Positions 32,980 to 41,807 of a DNA stretch of 64,000 bases are shown here, piece by piece. The stretch's first letter is position 1. Each line of letters starts with the position of its first letter. The notes below the pieces were generated by a model. The model saw only the letters and a list, made by a program, of their open reading frames with translations. It made no database searches and had not been told where the DNA came from. Source of the DNA: Sva-07 sp963715285 (GTDB lineage Bacteria; Actinomycetota; Acidimicrobiia; Acidimicrobiales; Ilumatobacteraceae); assembly GCA_963715285.1 (NCBI GenBank), contig CAVQRU010000015.1:1-64000 (forward strand), given 5' to 3'. The translations under genes and the position numbers were made by a program.

Positions 32980-34366
32980 ATGCGGTGCCGCCGACGGTGA
33001 GGGACTTGACCCGCAGGGTGGGTTGGCCGTCGCCGACCGGCACGCCCTGGCCGTCCTTGCCGCAGGTACCGGGGCTGCCCATCGCGAAGTCGTTGGCGAG
33101 CATGTCGATGTCGGCGAGCACCTTCGGGCCGTTGCCGATCAGGTTGCCGTCGCGCAGCGGCTCGGTGATCTCACCGTTCTCGATCAGGTACGCCTCGGTC
33201 ATGCCGAACACGAAGTCGCCCGACGCGGTGTTCACGCTGCCACCGCCGAGTTTGGCGACGTACACCCCGTTCGGCGTCGAGGCGACGATGTCGTCGGGAT
33301 CGTCGGGCCCGTCGAGCACGAACGTGTTCGTCATCCGCACCATCGGCAGATGTTGGTAGCTCTGACGCCGACCGTTGCCGGACTGCGGGCGACCGTCCTT
33401 GCGGGCCCGCAGGTAGTCCCACATGTAGTCGGTGAGGATGCCGTCCTCGATCAGCACGTTGCGCTGCGTGATGTGGCCCTCGTCGTCGAAGCCGAGCGTG
33501 CCCCACTCCCCCGGCATCGTGCCGTCGTCGACGAGCGTGACCAGCGGCGAGGCCACCTGCTGGCCGACCTTGCCGGCGTAGACGCTCGCACCCTTCTGGA
33601 TGTGGTCGGCCTCGAGCCCGTGGCCACACGCTTCGTGGAACAGCACGCCACCGGTGCCGTGTTTGATCACGACCGGCATGGCGCCGGACGGCGCCGGGCG
33701 GGCGCGGAGTTTGGTGATCGCCTGGCGGGCCGCCTCACGGGCCAACTCCTCGACGTCGACGGTGTCGAAGATCTCGAAGCCGACGGTGTGGCCCATCGAC
33801 TGGTAGCCCGTCTGCATTCCGGTGTCACCGTTCGCGACGGCACTGATCCTGAGCAGTGTCCGCACGATCTCGTCGTTCGTCAGCACCCCCTCGGTGTTCG
33901 CAACGAGGACCTGCTTGCGGCTGTCGCCGTAGCCGGCCGACACCTGCACGATCTCCGGACCGAAGGAGCGTGCGGCATCGTCCATCCGCTGCAGCAGTTC
34001 GACCTTCGCGGCCTTCGCCACCGAATCGGGATCCTGCGCGACCGTGTTCGGTCGATGCGGTGCCGACGGGGTGAGCCCCACGGTCCGCACGCCTCCCCCT
34101 CCCCTGCTCGCCGCCGCGGCCGCCGCGCTCGCTGCCGCCGCAAGGCCGGGTTCGGAGAGATCCGAGGTGTAGGCGAACCCGGTGGTCTCGCCGGCGACCA
34201 CTCGGATCCCGGCTCCCCGGTCGCGGCCGCTCGACACCTGCTCGACGCGTCCGTCGTCCAGGCCCGCGGACGTTGAACGCTTGTCCTCGGCGTACACCTC
34301 CGCGAAGTCGGCGCCGGTGCTCACAGCGCCGGCGAGTACTCGTTCCAGGACGTCGGTGGCGATCAC
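32978..34366 (-). CDS. tldD: Metalloprotease TldD
   Basis: A 462-residue TldD, the catalytic subunit. The zinc motif is FHEACGHGLE (His244, Glu245, His248), and the C-terminal zinc-site region MGSPGTCGKDGQGVPVGDG supplies the Cys. A Gly/Ala-rich insertion (about residues 75-95, SRGGGG) lies in the N-terminal domain. The GTG at 34366 is seven bases after TAGGCT (34374-34379, minus strand). Longer frames reaching 35020 are translations of the 72-bp repeats and are rejected. Paired with tldE downstream. Confidence 0.92.
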   Translation of the reverse strand: MIATDVLERVLAGAVSTGADFAEVYAEDKRSTSAGLDDGRVEQVSSGRDRGAGIRVVAGETTGFAYTSDLSEPGLAAAASAAAAAASRGGGGVRTVGLTPSAPHRPNTVAQDPDSVAKAAKVELLQRMDDAARSFGPEIVQVSAGYGDSRKQVLVANTEGVLTNDEIVRTLLRISAVANGDTGMQTGYQSMGHTVGFEIFDTVDVEELAREAARQAITKLRARPAPSGAMPVVIKHGTGGVLFHEACGHGLEADHIQKGASVYAGKVGQQVASPLVTLVDDGTMPGEWGTLGFDDEGHITQRNVLIEDGILTDYMWDYLRARKDGRPQSGNGRRQSYQHLPMVRMTNTFVLDGPDDPDDIVASTPNGVYVAKLGGGSVNTASGDFVFGMTEAYLIENGEITEPLRDGNLIGNGPKVLADIDMLANDFAMGSPGTCGKDGQGVPVGDGQPTLRVKSLTVGGTA

Positions 34367-34475
34367 CTCGACGAGCCTAGGGGCGCTGCATACACCGCTG
34401 CGATGTCCGCCGCCGTTCGGGTGGTGGCGGAGGCATCGTGTACGCCGAGCCGATCCGGGGGTTAGCGTGGTCGCC

Positions 34476-34859
34476 GTGAATCTCGACACGGGCATGCGCG
34501 GCGATGCGAAGTTGGTGGTCACCGATGCGGACACGGCGCGAGCGCTCGGCTCCGGCACCGTCGACGTCCTCGGTTCGCCGCGCCTCGTCGCCCTGTGCGA
34601 GGAGGCGTGCTGCAATGCGCTTGCGAACGCGCTCGACGACGGGATGACCACCGTCGGGATGCGGGTCCAGTTCGACCACCTCCAGCCGACACCGGTCGGC
34701 GCAGAGGTCGTCGCCGAAGCGGTGCTGGAGAAGATCGACGGCCGTCGGCTCAAGTTCACCGTGTCGGCGTCGGACTCCGGCGGCCTGGTCGCCGCAGGCA
34801 AGATCACACGGGTACTGGTCGACCTCGACCGCTTCATGGCCAAGTGCTGCAAGACCTGA
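34476..34859 (+). CDS. Hotdog-fold thioesterase (FlK-like)
   Basis: A 127-residue hotdog protein resembling fluoroacetyl-CoA thioesterase: an N-terminal LVVTDADTARALGSG, the central helix LVALCEEACCNALANAL with the Glu of the active site, then TVGMRVQFDHLQPTPVGAEV (His) and KFTVSASDSGGLVAAGK. It would hydrolyse a small acyl-CoA; the substrate is unknown. The GTG at 34476 is seven bases after TAGCGT. It is divergent from tldD, 109 bp away, and followed by the tandem repeat. Confidence 0.85.
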   Translation: MNLDTGMRGDAKLVVTDADTARALGSGTVDVLGSPRLVALCEEACCNALANALDDGMTTVGMRVQFDHLQPTPVGAEVVAEAVLEKIDGRRLKFTVSASDSGGLVAAGKITRVLVDLDRFMAKCCKT

Positions 34860-34900
34860 GCCCGACCGCCACCACCGCCCCCACCCCACCAGCCCACCCC

Positions 34901-35035
34901 ACCCCGTTTGCGTCGCGAAACGGGTGAGGCGGCCCCTCCGAACTGCAACGCAAACAATCCGGGTCGGGCAGCACCCCGCTTGCGTCGCGAAACGGGTGAG
35001 GCGGCCCCTCCGGACTGCAACGCAAACGAGCCGGG
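34901..35035. repeat. Tandem pair of 63-bp structured repeats (period 72)
   Basis: Copies at 34901-34963 and 34973-35035 differ at only four positions. Each contains outer complementary arms (GTTTGCGT and ACGCAAAC in copy 1) and an inner GAGG-CCTC hairpin, so each can fold as a branched stem. The first arm carries a change in copy 2 (GCTTGCGT) that leaves one mismatch. They fill the gap between convergent genes (thioesterase, TPP enzyme). No Shine-Dalgarno or plausible ORF lies here. Confidence 0.8.
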
Positions 35036-35061
35036 ATGGACGCGGGTGGCTGCGGCTCGGA

Positions 35062-36681
35062 TCAGGCCAGGTTGCTGGTCCTCGGGTAGACGTCGTCGGG
35101 GTCGGTGAGGACGTTCACGAGGTACGGCACCCCGCTGGCGAACGCTCGGTCGAGTGCCGGACCGATCTGGTCAGGCGACGACACGGTCTCGCCGCCGCCA
35201 CCCAACGCCACGACCACCTCGTCGTACCGACAACCCGGCTGCAGATCGCAGGCCATGTCCCAGCCGTAGATCGCCTGCATCGGGTGCTTCTCCAACCCCC
35301 ACATCCCGTTGTTGCCGACGATCATCACCACCGGGAGTCCGTGACGCACCAGTGAGTCGACGTCCATCAGGCTGAACCCGGCGGCACCGTCGCCGAGCAG
35401 CAAGACCACCTGCGACGACGGCCGCACCACCCTGGCCGCGATCGCGTATCCCAGGCCGTTGCCGAGGCACCCGTACGGTCCGGTGTCGAGCCAACCACCC
35501 GGCTCGAACACCTCGATGAACTTGCCGGCATACGAGGCGAAGTCACCGCCGTCGCAGATCACCACGGCGTCGCGTTCAAGGCGCCGGCGCAACTCGCCGT
35601 AGATACGCGACGGCTTGATCGGGTCGCCGACCGCCTCCATCAGCGTCACCTCGCCCGCGGCAGCGCTCGACTCGGCGTCGCGCAGCTCCGCGATCCAGCC
35701 GCCGTGGTCGACCCGCTCGCCGACGTGATCGGCGAGCCCGGCGAGCGTCGCAGTGATGTCGCCGGCCACGGTCAGCACGTCGACGTGAGCGGCACGCTGC
35801 GATTCGGCGTCGACCACATGGGCGACCGTCGCCGAGCCGAACGATCCGAACCCGATCCGGAAGTCGAGTGGTGTGCCCAGCACGACGACGACGTCAGCTC
35901 GTTGCTTCAACACACTGCGCGTCCGGAGGAACGCCAGCTCGTGATCGGCCGGCAGCAAGCCGCGTCCCATCCCGTTGAAGAAGCACGGCACGCCGAGCGC
36001 GGCCGCCGCAGCGGCCAGCTCGTCCCAGGCACCGGCCCAGTAGACGTCGGAGCCCACGATGAACGCCGGCCGTTCCGCCCCTGCCACGAGCGCGGCGAGC
36101 GCTGCGACGCGATCGGGGTCGGGCGCGACGCCACGGCCCACTCCCGCATTGACCGGCGGAACGTCTCCGGACGCCGGGCCGAACACGTCGAGCGGGAAGT
36201 CGAGGAACGTGGGGCCTCGGTGCGGCTCCATGGCGAGCCGTGCCGCCTCGTGCACCATCCGACCGGCCTGCTCGGGGTCGGTGACCGTGGCCGCCGACTT
36301 CGTGATCGACTGCAGGATCGGCACGTGGTCGAGCTCCTGCAGCGACCCGGCACCCCAGCGACCCTGCGGCGCCCGGCCGCCGAGCACCACGACCGGCGAC
36401 CCGTTGAAGTGCGCCGACGTCACCGCCGACACGCCGTTGGTGATCCCCGGGCCGGCGGTCAACGCGGCGAACCCGGGACGCCGGGTGAGCTTGGCGTAGG
36501 CCTCGGCGGCGAACGTGGCCGCCTGTTCGTGCCGGGTGTCGACCACCCGCATCCCCTGATTCCGTGCCGCGTCGTACAGCGGCCAGATGTGTCCACCGTT
36601 CAGCGTGAACATCACATCGGTTCCGAAACCCGACAGAGCGGCAACCGCCTGCTCGCCGGCGTGTCCCTCGATCACAGCCAT
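35062..36681 (-). CDS. Acetolactate synthase-like thiamine diphosphate-dependent enzyme
   Basis: A 539-residue ThDP enzyme with the three-domain layout of acetolactate synthase/pyruvate oxidase proteins. The cofactor-activating Glu is in DTRHEQAATFAAEAYA (Glu52), the middle domain runs about 190-330, and the ThDP/Mg motif is GDGAAGFSLMDVDSLVRHGLP ending in NN. GPGITNGVSAV matches IlvB-like proteins. There is no small regulatory subunit nearby, so it may not serve branched-chain synthesis; oxalyl-CoA decarboxylase-like or ILVBL-type 2-hydroxyacyl lyase activity is possible. The ATG is eight bases after TACGGT (36690-36695, minus strand). Confidence 0.85.
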   Translation of the reverse strand: MAVIEGHAGEQAVAALSGFGTDVMFTLNGGHIWPLYDAARNQGMRVVDTRHEQAATFAAEAYAKLTRRPGFAALTAGPGITNGVSAVTSAHFNGSPVVVLGGRAPQGRWGAGSLQELDHVPILQSITKSAATVTDPEQAGRMVHEAARLAMEPHRGPTFLDFPLDVFGPASGDVPPVNAGVGRGVAPDPDRVAALAALVAGAERPAFIVGSDVYWAGAWDELAAAAAALGVPCFFNGMGRGLLPADHELAFLRTRSVLKQRADVVVVLGTPLDFRIGFGSFGSATVAHVVDAESQRAAHVDVLTVAGDITATLAGLADHVGERVDHGGWIAELRDAESSAAAGEVTLMEAVGDPIKPSRIYGELRRRLERDAVVICDGGDFASYAGKFIEVFEPGGWLDTGPYGCLGNGLGYAIAARVVRPSSQVVLLLGDGAAGFSLMDVDSLVRHGLPVVMIVGNNGMWGLEKHPMQAIYGWDMACDLQPGCRYDEVVVALGGGGETVSSPDQIGPALDRAFASGVPYLVNVLTDPDDVYPRTSNLA

Positions 36682-36689
36682 GTCGGATG

Positions 36690-36710
36690 ACCGTACTGCG
36701 CGCCTACAGT
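36690..36710. promoter_or_regulatory. Divergent -10 boxes (ThDP enzyme / PAP2 protein)
   Basis: Minus-strand TACGGT (36690-36695) and plus-strand TACAGT (36705-36710) are nine bases apart. They lie 8 nt from the ThDP-enzyme ATG and 6 nt from the GTG of the PAP2 gene; the whole gap is 35 bp. Confidence 0.55.
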
Positions 36711-36716
36711 ACCGGA

Positions 36717-37607
36717 GTGATGCAGGTCGCCGATCAGGCCCCAGCGCCAGAACGGCAACACCGAGTGTTCTGGTGGAAAGAGGCCCTGATCGTCGCTGTC
36801 TTCTACGCGATCTACTCGTGGACCCGCAACCAGTTCGGCTCGAACAAGATCGCCGCCGACGGCGTCCCGGAACAGGCCTTCACCAACGCGGAGCGCGTCA
36901 TCCGACTCGAGCTCTGGATGGGGCTCTTCCACGAGCAGACGGTGCAGTCGTGGTTCCTGCCGTACCACTGGTTCATCCAGTTCTGGAACACCTACTACGG
37001 CACCGCCCATTTCATCGTGACGCTCGGCGTGTTCGTCCTGCTGTACGTCAAGCGCGCCGACGTGTTCCCGCAATGGCGCAACACCTTGGCGGCGATGACC
37101 GCGTTGGCGATCATCGGGTTCGCCTGGTTCCCGCTGATGCCCCCGCGCCTGCTCGACGAGCCGTGCCCACGTGAGGATCCCGCGAGCTACGGCGGGGAGT
37201 GCATCTACAGCGACCTGCGGCCCGACGGCGGCTTCGGGTTCGTCGACACGCTCGCCGACTACGGGGGTCCGTGGTCGTTCGACTCCGACGCGATGGCGTC
37301 GATCTCCAACCAGTACGCGGCCATGCCGAGTCTCCACATCGGTTGGTCCACCTGGTGCGCGATCGCACTCTGGCCGCTCCTGCGTCGATGGTGGACCAAG
37401 GTGCTGGTCCTGTTGTATCCCGCCACCACGCTCTTCGCGATCGTGGTGACCGCGAACCACTTCTGGCTCGACGGCATCGGAGGCCTGCTCGTGTTCGGTG
37501 TCGGCGCGTTGATCGGTTGGGGCATCCACCGGTGGAACCAGGAACGACTCGATCGCAGATTCGTCGCCGAACAGGACGTGAGCAGTTCGTCACAGTGTCA
37601 CGCATGA
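36717..37607 (+). CDS. PAP2_3-family membrane phosphatase/inositolphosphotransferase
   Basis: About 296 residues, six TM helices. The PAP2 catalytic motifs are AAMPSLHIGWSTW (His) and TANHFWLDGIGG (His and Asp), the arrangement of the PAP2_3 group related to Aur1/Ipt1 inositolphosphotransferases. Actinobacteria carry such proteins for phospholipid remodelling. The exact substrate cannot be told. The GTG at 36717 is six bases after TACAGT; the following codon is an ATG (36720) and may be the real start. galT follows 25 bases after the stop. Confidence 0.85.
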   Translation: MMQVADQAPAPERQHRVFWWKEALIVAVFYAIYSWTRNQFGSNKIAADGVPEQAFTNAERVIRLELWMGLFHEQTVQSWFLPYHWFIQFWNTYYGTAHFIVTLGVFVLLYVKRADVFPQWRNTLAAMTALAIIGFAWFPLMPPRLLDEPCPREDPASYGGECIYSDLRPDGGFGFVDTLADYGGPWSFDSDAMASISNQYAAMPSLHIGWSTWCAIALWPLLRRWWTKVLVLLYPATTLFAIVVTANHFWLDGIGGLLVFGVGALIGWGIHRWNQERLDRRFVAEQDVSSSSQCHA

Positions 37608-37632
37608 TCGCTCACAGGGTCGTATCCTCGAC

Positions 37633-38622
37633 ATGACAATGAGTCAGATGCGCTTGAACCCCCTCAACGGACGGTGGGTGACCATCGTGGCCGAACGGGC
37701 GGAACGTCCGAGCGACTTCGCCCCGCGGGTTCAGTCGATCGAGGCCGACCCGGATCGGCCGTGCCCGTTCTGCCCCGGCAACGAGGAAGCCACCCCGCCG
37801 GCCCTCGAGACCGTCGAGGCCGACGGCTCGTGGTCGATGCGGGTGATCCCGAACCGGTACCCGGCCTTCGACGGGGCTGAGGCGTTCTCGGTCCACAACC
37901 TCGGGCCGGTCCACGTCATGGCCGAAGCGAGCGGCATCCACGAGGTGTTCGTGTACACGCCGGATCACGAGTCGGGGCTCCACCAGCTCGACGACAGCCA
38001 CGCCGTCCAGCTGATGCGGGTCCTTCGCGACCGCTTCGCCGATCATGCCGCCACCCCACAGGTGCGGTACACGCAGGCGATCGTCAACCACGGCCGTGAA
38101 GCCGGCGCCTCGATCGCCCATCCCCACGGGCAGATCCTCGGCCTGCCGTTCGTGCCCGGTGAGATCCTCGACGAGGAGCGCGCCTTCGCTCGCTTCGCAG
38201 GCGGGTGCCTCCTGTGCACCACGGTCGAAGCCGAACTGTCAGCCGACGAGCGCGTGGTCTTCGCGAACGACGAGGTGGCGGTGATCACGCCCTACTGGAG
38301 CGGCGCGCCGTACGAGCTCCTGATCGTCCCCCGTCACCACGAGCCCCATCTCCAGGATGCGCCGGCCGACAGCCTCGAGGCCGTCGGCATCGCCCTGCGC
38401 GACGCGCTCGGACACCTGAACGCGGCGCTCGGTGACGTGGCGTTCAATCTCGGGTTCCACACCGCGCCGCACCAGCACACCGGCCAGTACCACTGGCACA
38501 TCCACATCTGGCCCAACCTGGTCACCCAGGCAGGCTTCGAGCGGGGCACCGGCGTGATGATCAACATCGTGTCTCCCGAGCAGGCGTGCGACGCGCTGCG
38601 CTCGGTCGCTGCGTCCGCCTGA
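37633..38622 (+). CDS. galT: Galactose-1-phosphate uridylyltransferase
   Basis: A 329-residue GalT of the HIT superfamily, exchanging UDP between glucose-1-P and galactose-1-P. The catalytic triad segment is AHPHGQ (His163-Pro-His165), the N-terminal zinc-type CPFCPGNE is present, and the distal HQHTGQYHWHIHIWP carries the second metal cluster. TATCCT (37623-37628) stands 4 nt before ATG 37633 and 10 nt before the in-frame ATG 37639. It faces glgB tail-to-tail. The galactose kinase and epimerase are not in view. Confidence 0.93.
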   Translation: MTMSQMRLNPLNGRWVTIVAERAERPSDFAPRVQSIEADPDRPCPFCPGNEEATPPALETVEADGSWSMRVIPNRYPAFDGAEAFSVHNLGPVHVMAEASGIHEVFVYTPDHESGLHQLDDSHAVQLMRVLRDRFADHAATPQVRYTQAIVNHGREAGASIAHPHGQILGLPFVPGEILDEERAFARFAGGCLLCTTVEAELSADERVVFANDEVAVITPYWSGAPYELLIVPRHHEPHLQDAPADSLEAVGIALRDALGHLNAALGDVAFNLGFHTAPHQHTGQYHWHIHIWPNLVTQAGFERGTGVMINIVSPEQACDALRSVAASA

Positions 38623-38634
38623 CGATCGAACGCG

Positions 38635-40545
38635 TCAGCGAGGCGCCCGCGACGCGAGCCACACCATCGACATCGGCCCGATGTCGATCAGGGCCGACGC
38701 ACCCATCGACTGCCACGGCGCGCCGGACCCGTCGACCGAGCGCTCCTCCTCCCCGCGATGCCCGCTTCCCCACCACGCCGCGTCGTCGGTGTCGACGATC
38801 ACGGCCCAGTCGCCACCCCACGGCAGCCCGACCCGGTAGCCGGGTCGGGGCACGGGCGTGAAGTTGGCGATGCACGCGACGGCGTGGTCACCATCGGGCC
38901 CCCAGCGGGTGAAGGCGTACAGGCTGTGCGCGGCGTCGTCGGCGTCGAGCCACTGGAACCCGCCCGGGTCGGTGTCTCGACACCACAACGCCGGCCACGC
39001 ATCGGCGGTGCGGCTGAGCACACCGAGCAGATCGTGGACCCCTCGATGTGATTGGTGCTCGAGCAGGTGCCAGGGCAGCTCGGACTCGTCGTTCCACTCC
39101 TGCCAGGGAGCGAGCTCGGCACCCATGAACACCAGTGGGGATCCCGGCATCGACCACTGCCATGCATAGAGCGCACGGAGCGCAGCGAACTTCTGCCAGT
39201 CGTCGCCACCCATCTTCGCCAACAGGCTGCCCTTGCCGTGGACGACCTCGTCGTGACTCAAGGGCAGGACGAACCGTTCGTCGTACGCATAGAGCAGCGC
39301 GAACGTCATCTCGTCATGGTGATGAGCGCGGTGGACCGGGTCGAGTGCGAGATAGTCGAGCGTGTCGTGCATCCACCCGAGGTTCCACTTGTGGCTGAAT
39401 CCGAGGCCGCCCGCGGACGTCGGGGCCGTCACGCCCGGCCACGCCGTGGACTCCTCGGCGATCATCAGCGCGTCGGGGAATTCGTCGCCCACCACGGTGG
39501 TCGTCTCCCGCAGGAACGCGAGCGCCTCGAGGTTCTCGCGTCCGCCGAACTCGTTCGGTGTCCACTGTCCCGCCTCACGGGAGTAGTCGAGGTACAGCAT
39601 CGACGCGACCGCATCGACGCGCAGCCCGTCGACGTGGAACTGATCGAGCCAGTACAGGGCGTTCGCGACGAGGAAGTTGCGGACTTCGTTGCGGCCGAAG
39701 TCGAACACGTACGTGCCCCACTCGGGGTGCTCACCACGACGCGGGTCGGGGTGTTCGTAGAGCGGGGTGCCGTCGAAGCGGGCGAGGCTCCACTCGTCGC
39801 GGGGGAAGTGGGCGGGCACCCAGTCGACGATCACACCGATTCCGCTCTCGTGCATCACCTCGACGAACCGTCGGAAACCGTCGGGGTCGCCGAATCGAGC
39901 CGTCGGCGCGTAGTAGCCCGACACCTGGTATCCCCAGGACCCACCGAAGGGATGCTCGGCGATCGGCATCAGCTCGATGTGGGTGAAGCCGAGCCGTGAG
40001 ACGTGCCGTCGCAACGCATCGGCGAGCGCATCCCACGTCTCGAGCTCGCGGCGCCACGACCCGAGATGGACCTCGTACACGCGCAGTGGCGTCGAGCCGT
40101 CCAAGGTGGTGTGCCGACCGGCCATCCACTCGTCGTCGCTCCACTGGTGGACCGACGCGGTGGGCACGACGCTGGCATCGCTGGGCGGACGTTCGCTCTG
40201 TCGGGCCATTGGATCGGCCTTGCGGAACGTGCGCCCGTCGCTGGTGCGGATCTCGTACTTGTACCGATCACCAGAGGCCGCAGTGGGTGCCACCGCGGTC
40301 CAGATCCCGGTGTTCGAATCGTCGCGGGCCGGTGCGAGTGGCTCGGGAGTCCAGTCGTTCCAGTCGCCGACCACATTCACGGCAACGGCGTTCGGGGCCC
40401 ACACTCCGAATCGGATCGTGCGAGCGTGCCCGGTCTCGTCGACGTGGAGCGGCTGCGGTCCGAGGAGCTCCCACAGCCGCCGATGGGTGCCCTCGCCGAA
40501 CAGGTGCAGATCGAGGTCCCCGATGGGACGGGCGGCGGTGGCCAT
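38635..40545 (-). CDS. glgB: 1,4-alpha-glucan branching enzyme
   Basis: A 636-residue GH13 enzyme. A CBM48 domain (about residues 25-115, GVWAPNAVAVNVVGDWNDW) is followed by the barrel with DWVPAHFPRDEW, the nucleophile region DGLRVDAVASMLYLDY, the acid Glu in IAEESTAWPGV, and LPLSHDEVVHGKGS. It forms alpha-1,6 branches in glycogen. Short N-terminus: it lacks the extra domain of many actinobacterial GlgB proteins. The ATG is eight bases after TACCCT (40554-40559, minus strand). Divergent from glgA. Confidence 0.94.
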   Translation of the reverse strand: MATAARPIGDLDLHLFGEGTHRRLWELLGPQPLHVDETGHARTIRFGVWAPNAVAVNVVGDWNDWTPEPLAPARDDSNTGIWTAVAPTAASGDRYKYEIRTSDGRTFRKADPMARQSERPPSDASVVPTASVHQWSDDEWMAGRHTTLDGSTPLRVYEVHLGSWRRELETWDALADALRRHVSRLGFTHIELMPIAEHPFGGSWGYQVSGYYAPTARFGDPDGFRRFVEVMHESGIGVIVDWVPAHFPRDEWSLARFDGTPLYEHPDPRRGEHPEWGTYVFDFGRNEVRNFLVANALYWLDQFHVDGLRVDAVASMLYLDYSREAGQWTPNEFGGRENLEALAFLRETTTVVGDEFPDALMIAEESTAWPGVTAPTSAGGLGFSHKWNLGWMHDTLDYLALDPVHRAHHHDEMTFALLYAYDERFVLPLSHDEVVHGKGSLLAKMGGDDWQKFAALRALYAWQWSMPGSPLVFMGAELAPWQEWNDESELPWHLLEHQSHRGVHDLLGVLSRTADAWPALWCRDTDPGGFQWLDADDAAHSLYAFTRWGPDGDHAVACIANFTPVPRPGYRVGLPWGGDWAVIVDTDDAAWWGSGHRGEEERSVDGSGAPWQSMGASALIDIGPMSMVWLASRAPR

Positions 40546-40553
40546 CGCCTCTC

Positions 40554-40580
40554 AGGGTAGGGGGTCCACGGCACTAGGGT
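40554..40580. promoter_or_regulatory. Divergent -10 boxes (glgB / glgA)
   Basis: Minus-strand TACCCT (40554-40559) and plus-strand TAGGGT (40575-40580) each stand eight bases from their start codon, inside a 43-bp divergent gap. The two hexamers are near mirror images, so the promoter is almost symmetrical and likely drives both glycogen genes equally. Confidence 0.55.
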
Positions 40581-40588
40581 GCGCGGCC

Positions 40589-41764
40589 GTGCGTGTGTTG
40601 ATGCTGTCGTGGGACTTCCCGCCCCGATCCACGGGCGGGATCGCCGCCCAGGTGGCGGGTCTGAGCTCGGCGCTGGCGGCGGCGGGCCACGACGTCGTCG
40701 TGCTCACGATCGCCGACCGCCCAGCGGAACTCCAGGCGCGGCCACCCGATGGCGTCCGGGTGCTGCGCACGCTCGTCGATCTGCCCTGGTTGCCGCCCGT
40801 GGAGACGGTGACTCGGATCGCGTCGGCCAACCACGCCGTCACCAAGCTCGCCAACCGGTTCACCGGCGACCTCGCTGGCTGGGTCCCCGACGTCGTCCAC
40901 GGGCACGACTGGCAGCTCGGTTGGGCCGCCGACTCGCTCGCCGCCCAATACGACGTTCCGTTCGTCCTGACGATGCACGGCACCGAACGTGTCCGTCACG
41001 GTGGACAGTTGCCGCTCGGGGATCCCACCGACGTCAACTCGATCGAGTGGTGGCTCGCCTTCCAGGCCGACCGGATCATCGCGCCGACCCGGTTCATCGT
41101 CGAGCAACTCGTGATCGGCTTCGAACTCGATCTCGACCACGTCGTCCACATCCCCAACGGCATCGACCCGACGTTGTGGCGGCCCACCGGAGGCGCAGCC
41201 GTGCCGGAGCATCTGCGCCAACCGCTGGTCGTCAGCTGGGGGCGCGTGCAGTACGAGAAGGGGTTCCAGGTCCTCACCCGGGCGATCCACGCGTTGCGCA
41301 GCCGCGTCCCCGACGTGCACGCCGTGATCGCCGGGCGCGGCAGTTATCTACCCGAGCTGCAGACCCAGGTCGACGTCGAGGGCGTCAGCGAGGTGGTCGA
41401 GCTTCCGGGCTTCGTCGACGACCAACGGCTCCGACAACTGGTGCATCGCGCCGGCTGTGTCGTGATTCCGTCGCTGTACGAGCCGTTCGGCATCGTCGCA
41501 CTCGAGGCGCTGGCGGCGGGAGCGCCGCTGATCGTGGCGCGCACCGGCGGGCTGGCCGAACTCGTCGCCGGCACCCACGCCGGCGTCACCTTCGAGCCGG
41601 GCAACCCCGACGACCTCGCGGACGCGATCGAGCAGGTCCTGGGCAACGACGAGTTGGCGACGATCCTTGTCGCCAATGCCCGAGACCTGGTGGAACGCAA
41701 GTACGCGTGGGGTGCGATCGCCCGGACGACCGCCGACGTCTACTCGAGTGTCGTCACGCCGTGA
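40589..41764 (+). CDS. GT4 glycosyltransferase, actinobacterial glycogen synthase/GlgM-like
   Basis: A 391-residue GT-B fold enzyme. MLSWDFPPRSTGGIAAQVAGL (start of the acceptor domain), VHGHDWQLGWAA, the nucleotide-sugar loop VVSWGRVQYEKGFQVL, and the E-x7-E motif in IPSLYEPFGIVALEAL are present. Actinobacterial homologues act as glycogen synthase or as GlgM, making maltose-1-phosphate; no glgE is in view here, so I do not choose. The GTG start is eight bases after TAGGGT. glgP follows 43 bases downstream. Confidence 0.88.
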   Translation: MRVLMLSWDFPPRSTGGIAAQVAGLSSALAAAGHDVVVLTIADRPAELQARPPDGVRVLRTLVDLPWLPPVETVTRIASANHAVTKLANRFTGDLAGWVPDVVHGHDWQLGWAADSLAAQYDVPFVLTMHGTERVRHGGQLPLGDPTDVNSIEWWLAFQADRIIAPTRFIVEQLVIGFELDLDHVVHIPNGIDPTLWRPTGGAAVPEHLRQPLVVSWGRVQYEKGFQVLTRAIHALRSRVPDVHAVIAGRGSYLPELQTQVDVEGVSEVVELPGFVDDQRLRQLVHRAGCVVIPSLYEPFGIVALEALAAGAPLIVARTGGLAELVAGTHAGVTFEPGNPDDLADAIEQVLGNDELATILVANARDLVERKYAWGAIARTTADVYSSVVTP

Positions 41765-41807
41765 CTCCGGATCCGGGCGGCAGTTTCAGTCGCTAGCGTC
41801 ACACCCC

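Noticed and set aside
34367..35020. N-terminal extension of TldD to 680 residues
   Set aside because: The added part translates intergenic sequence and the 72-bp repeats and overlaps the thioesterase gene on the other strand; the leaderless box fixes the start at 34366.
34901..35035. CRISPR array
   Set aside because: Only two units, no uniform spacer of usual length and no cas genes in the window.
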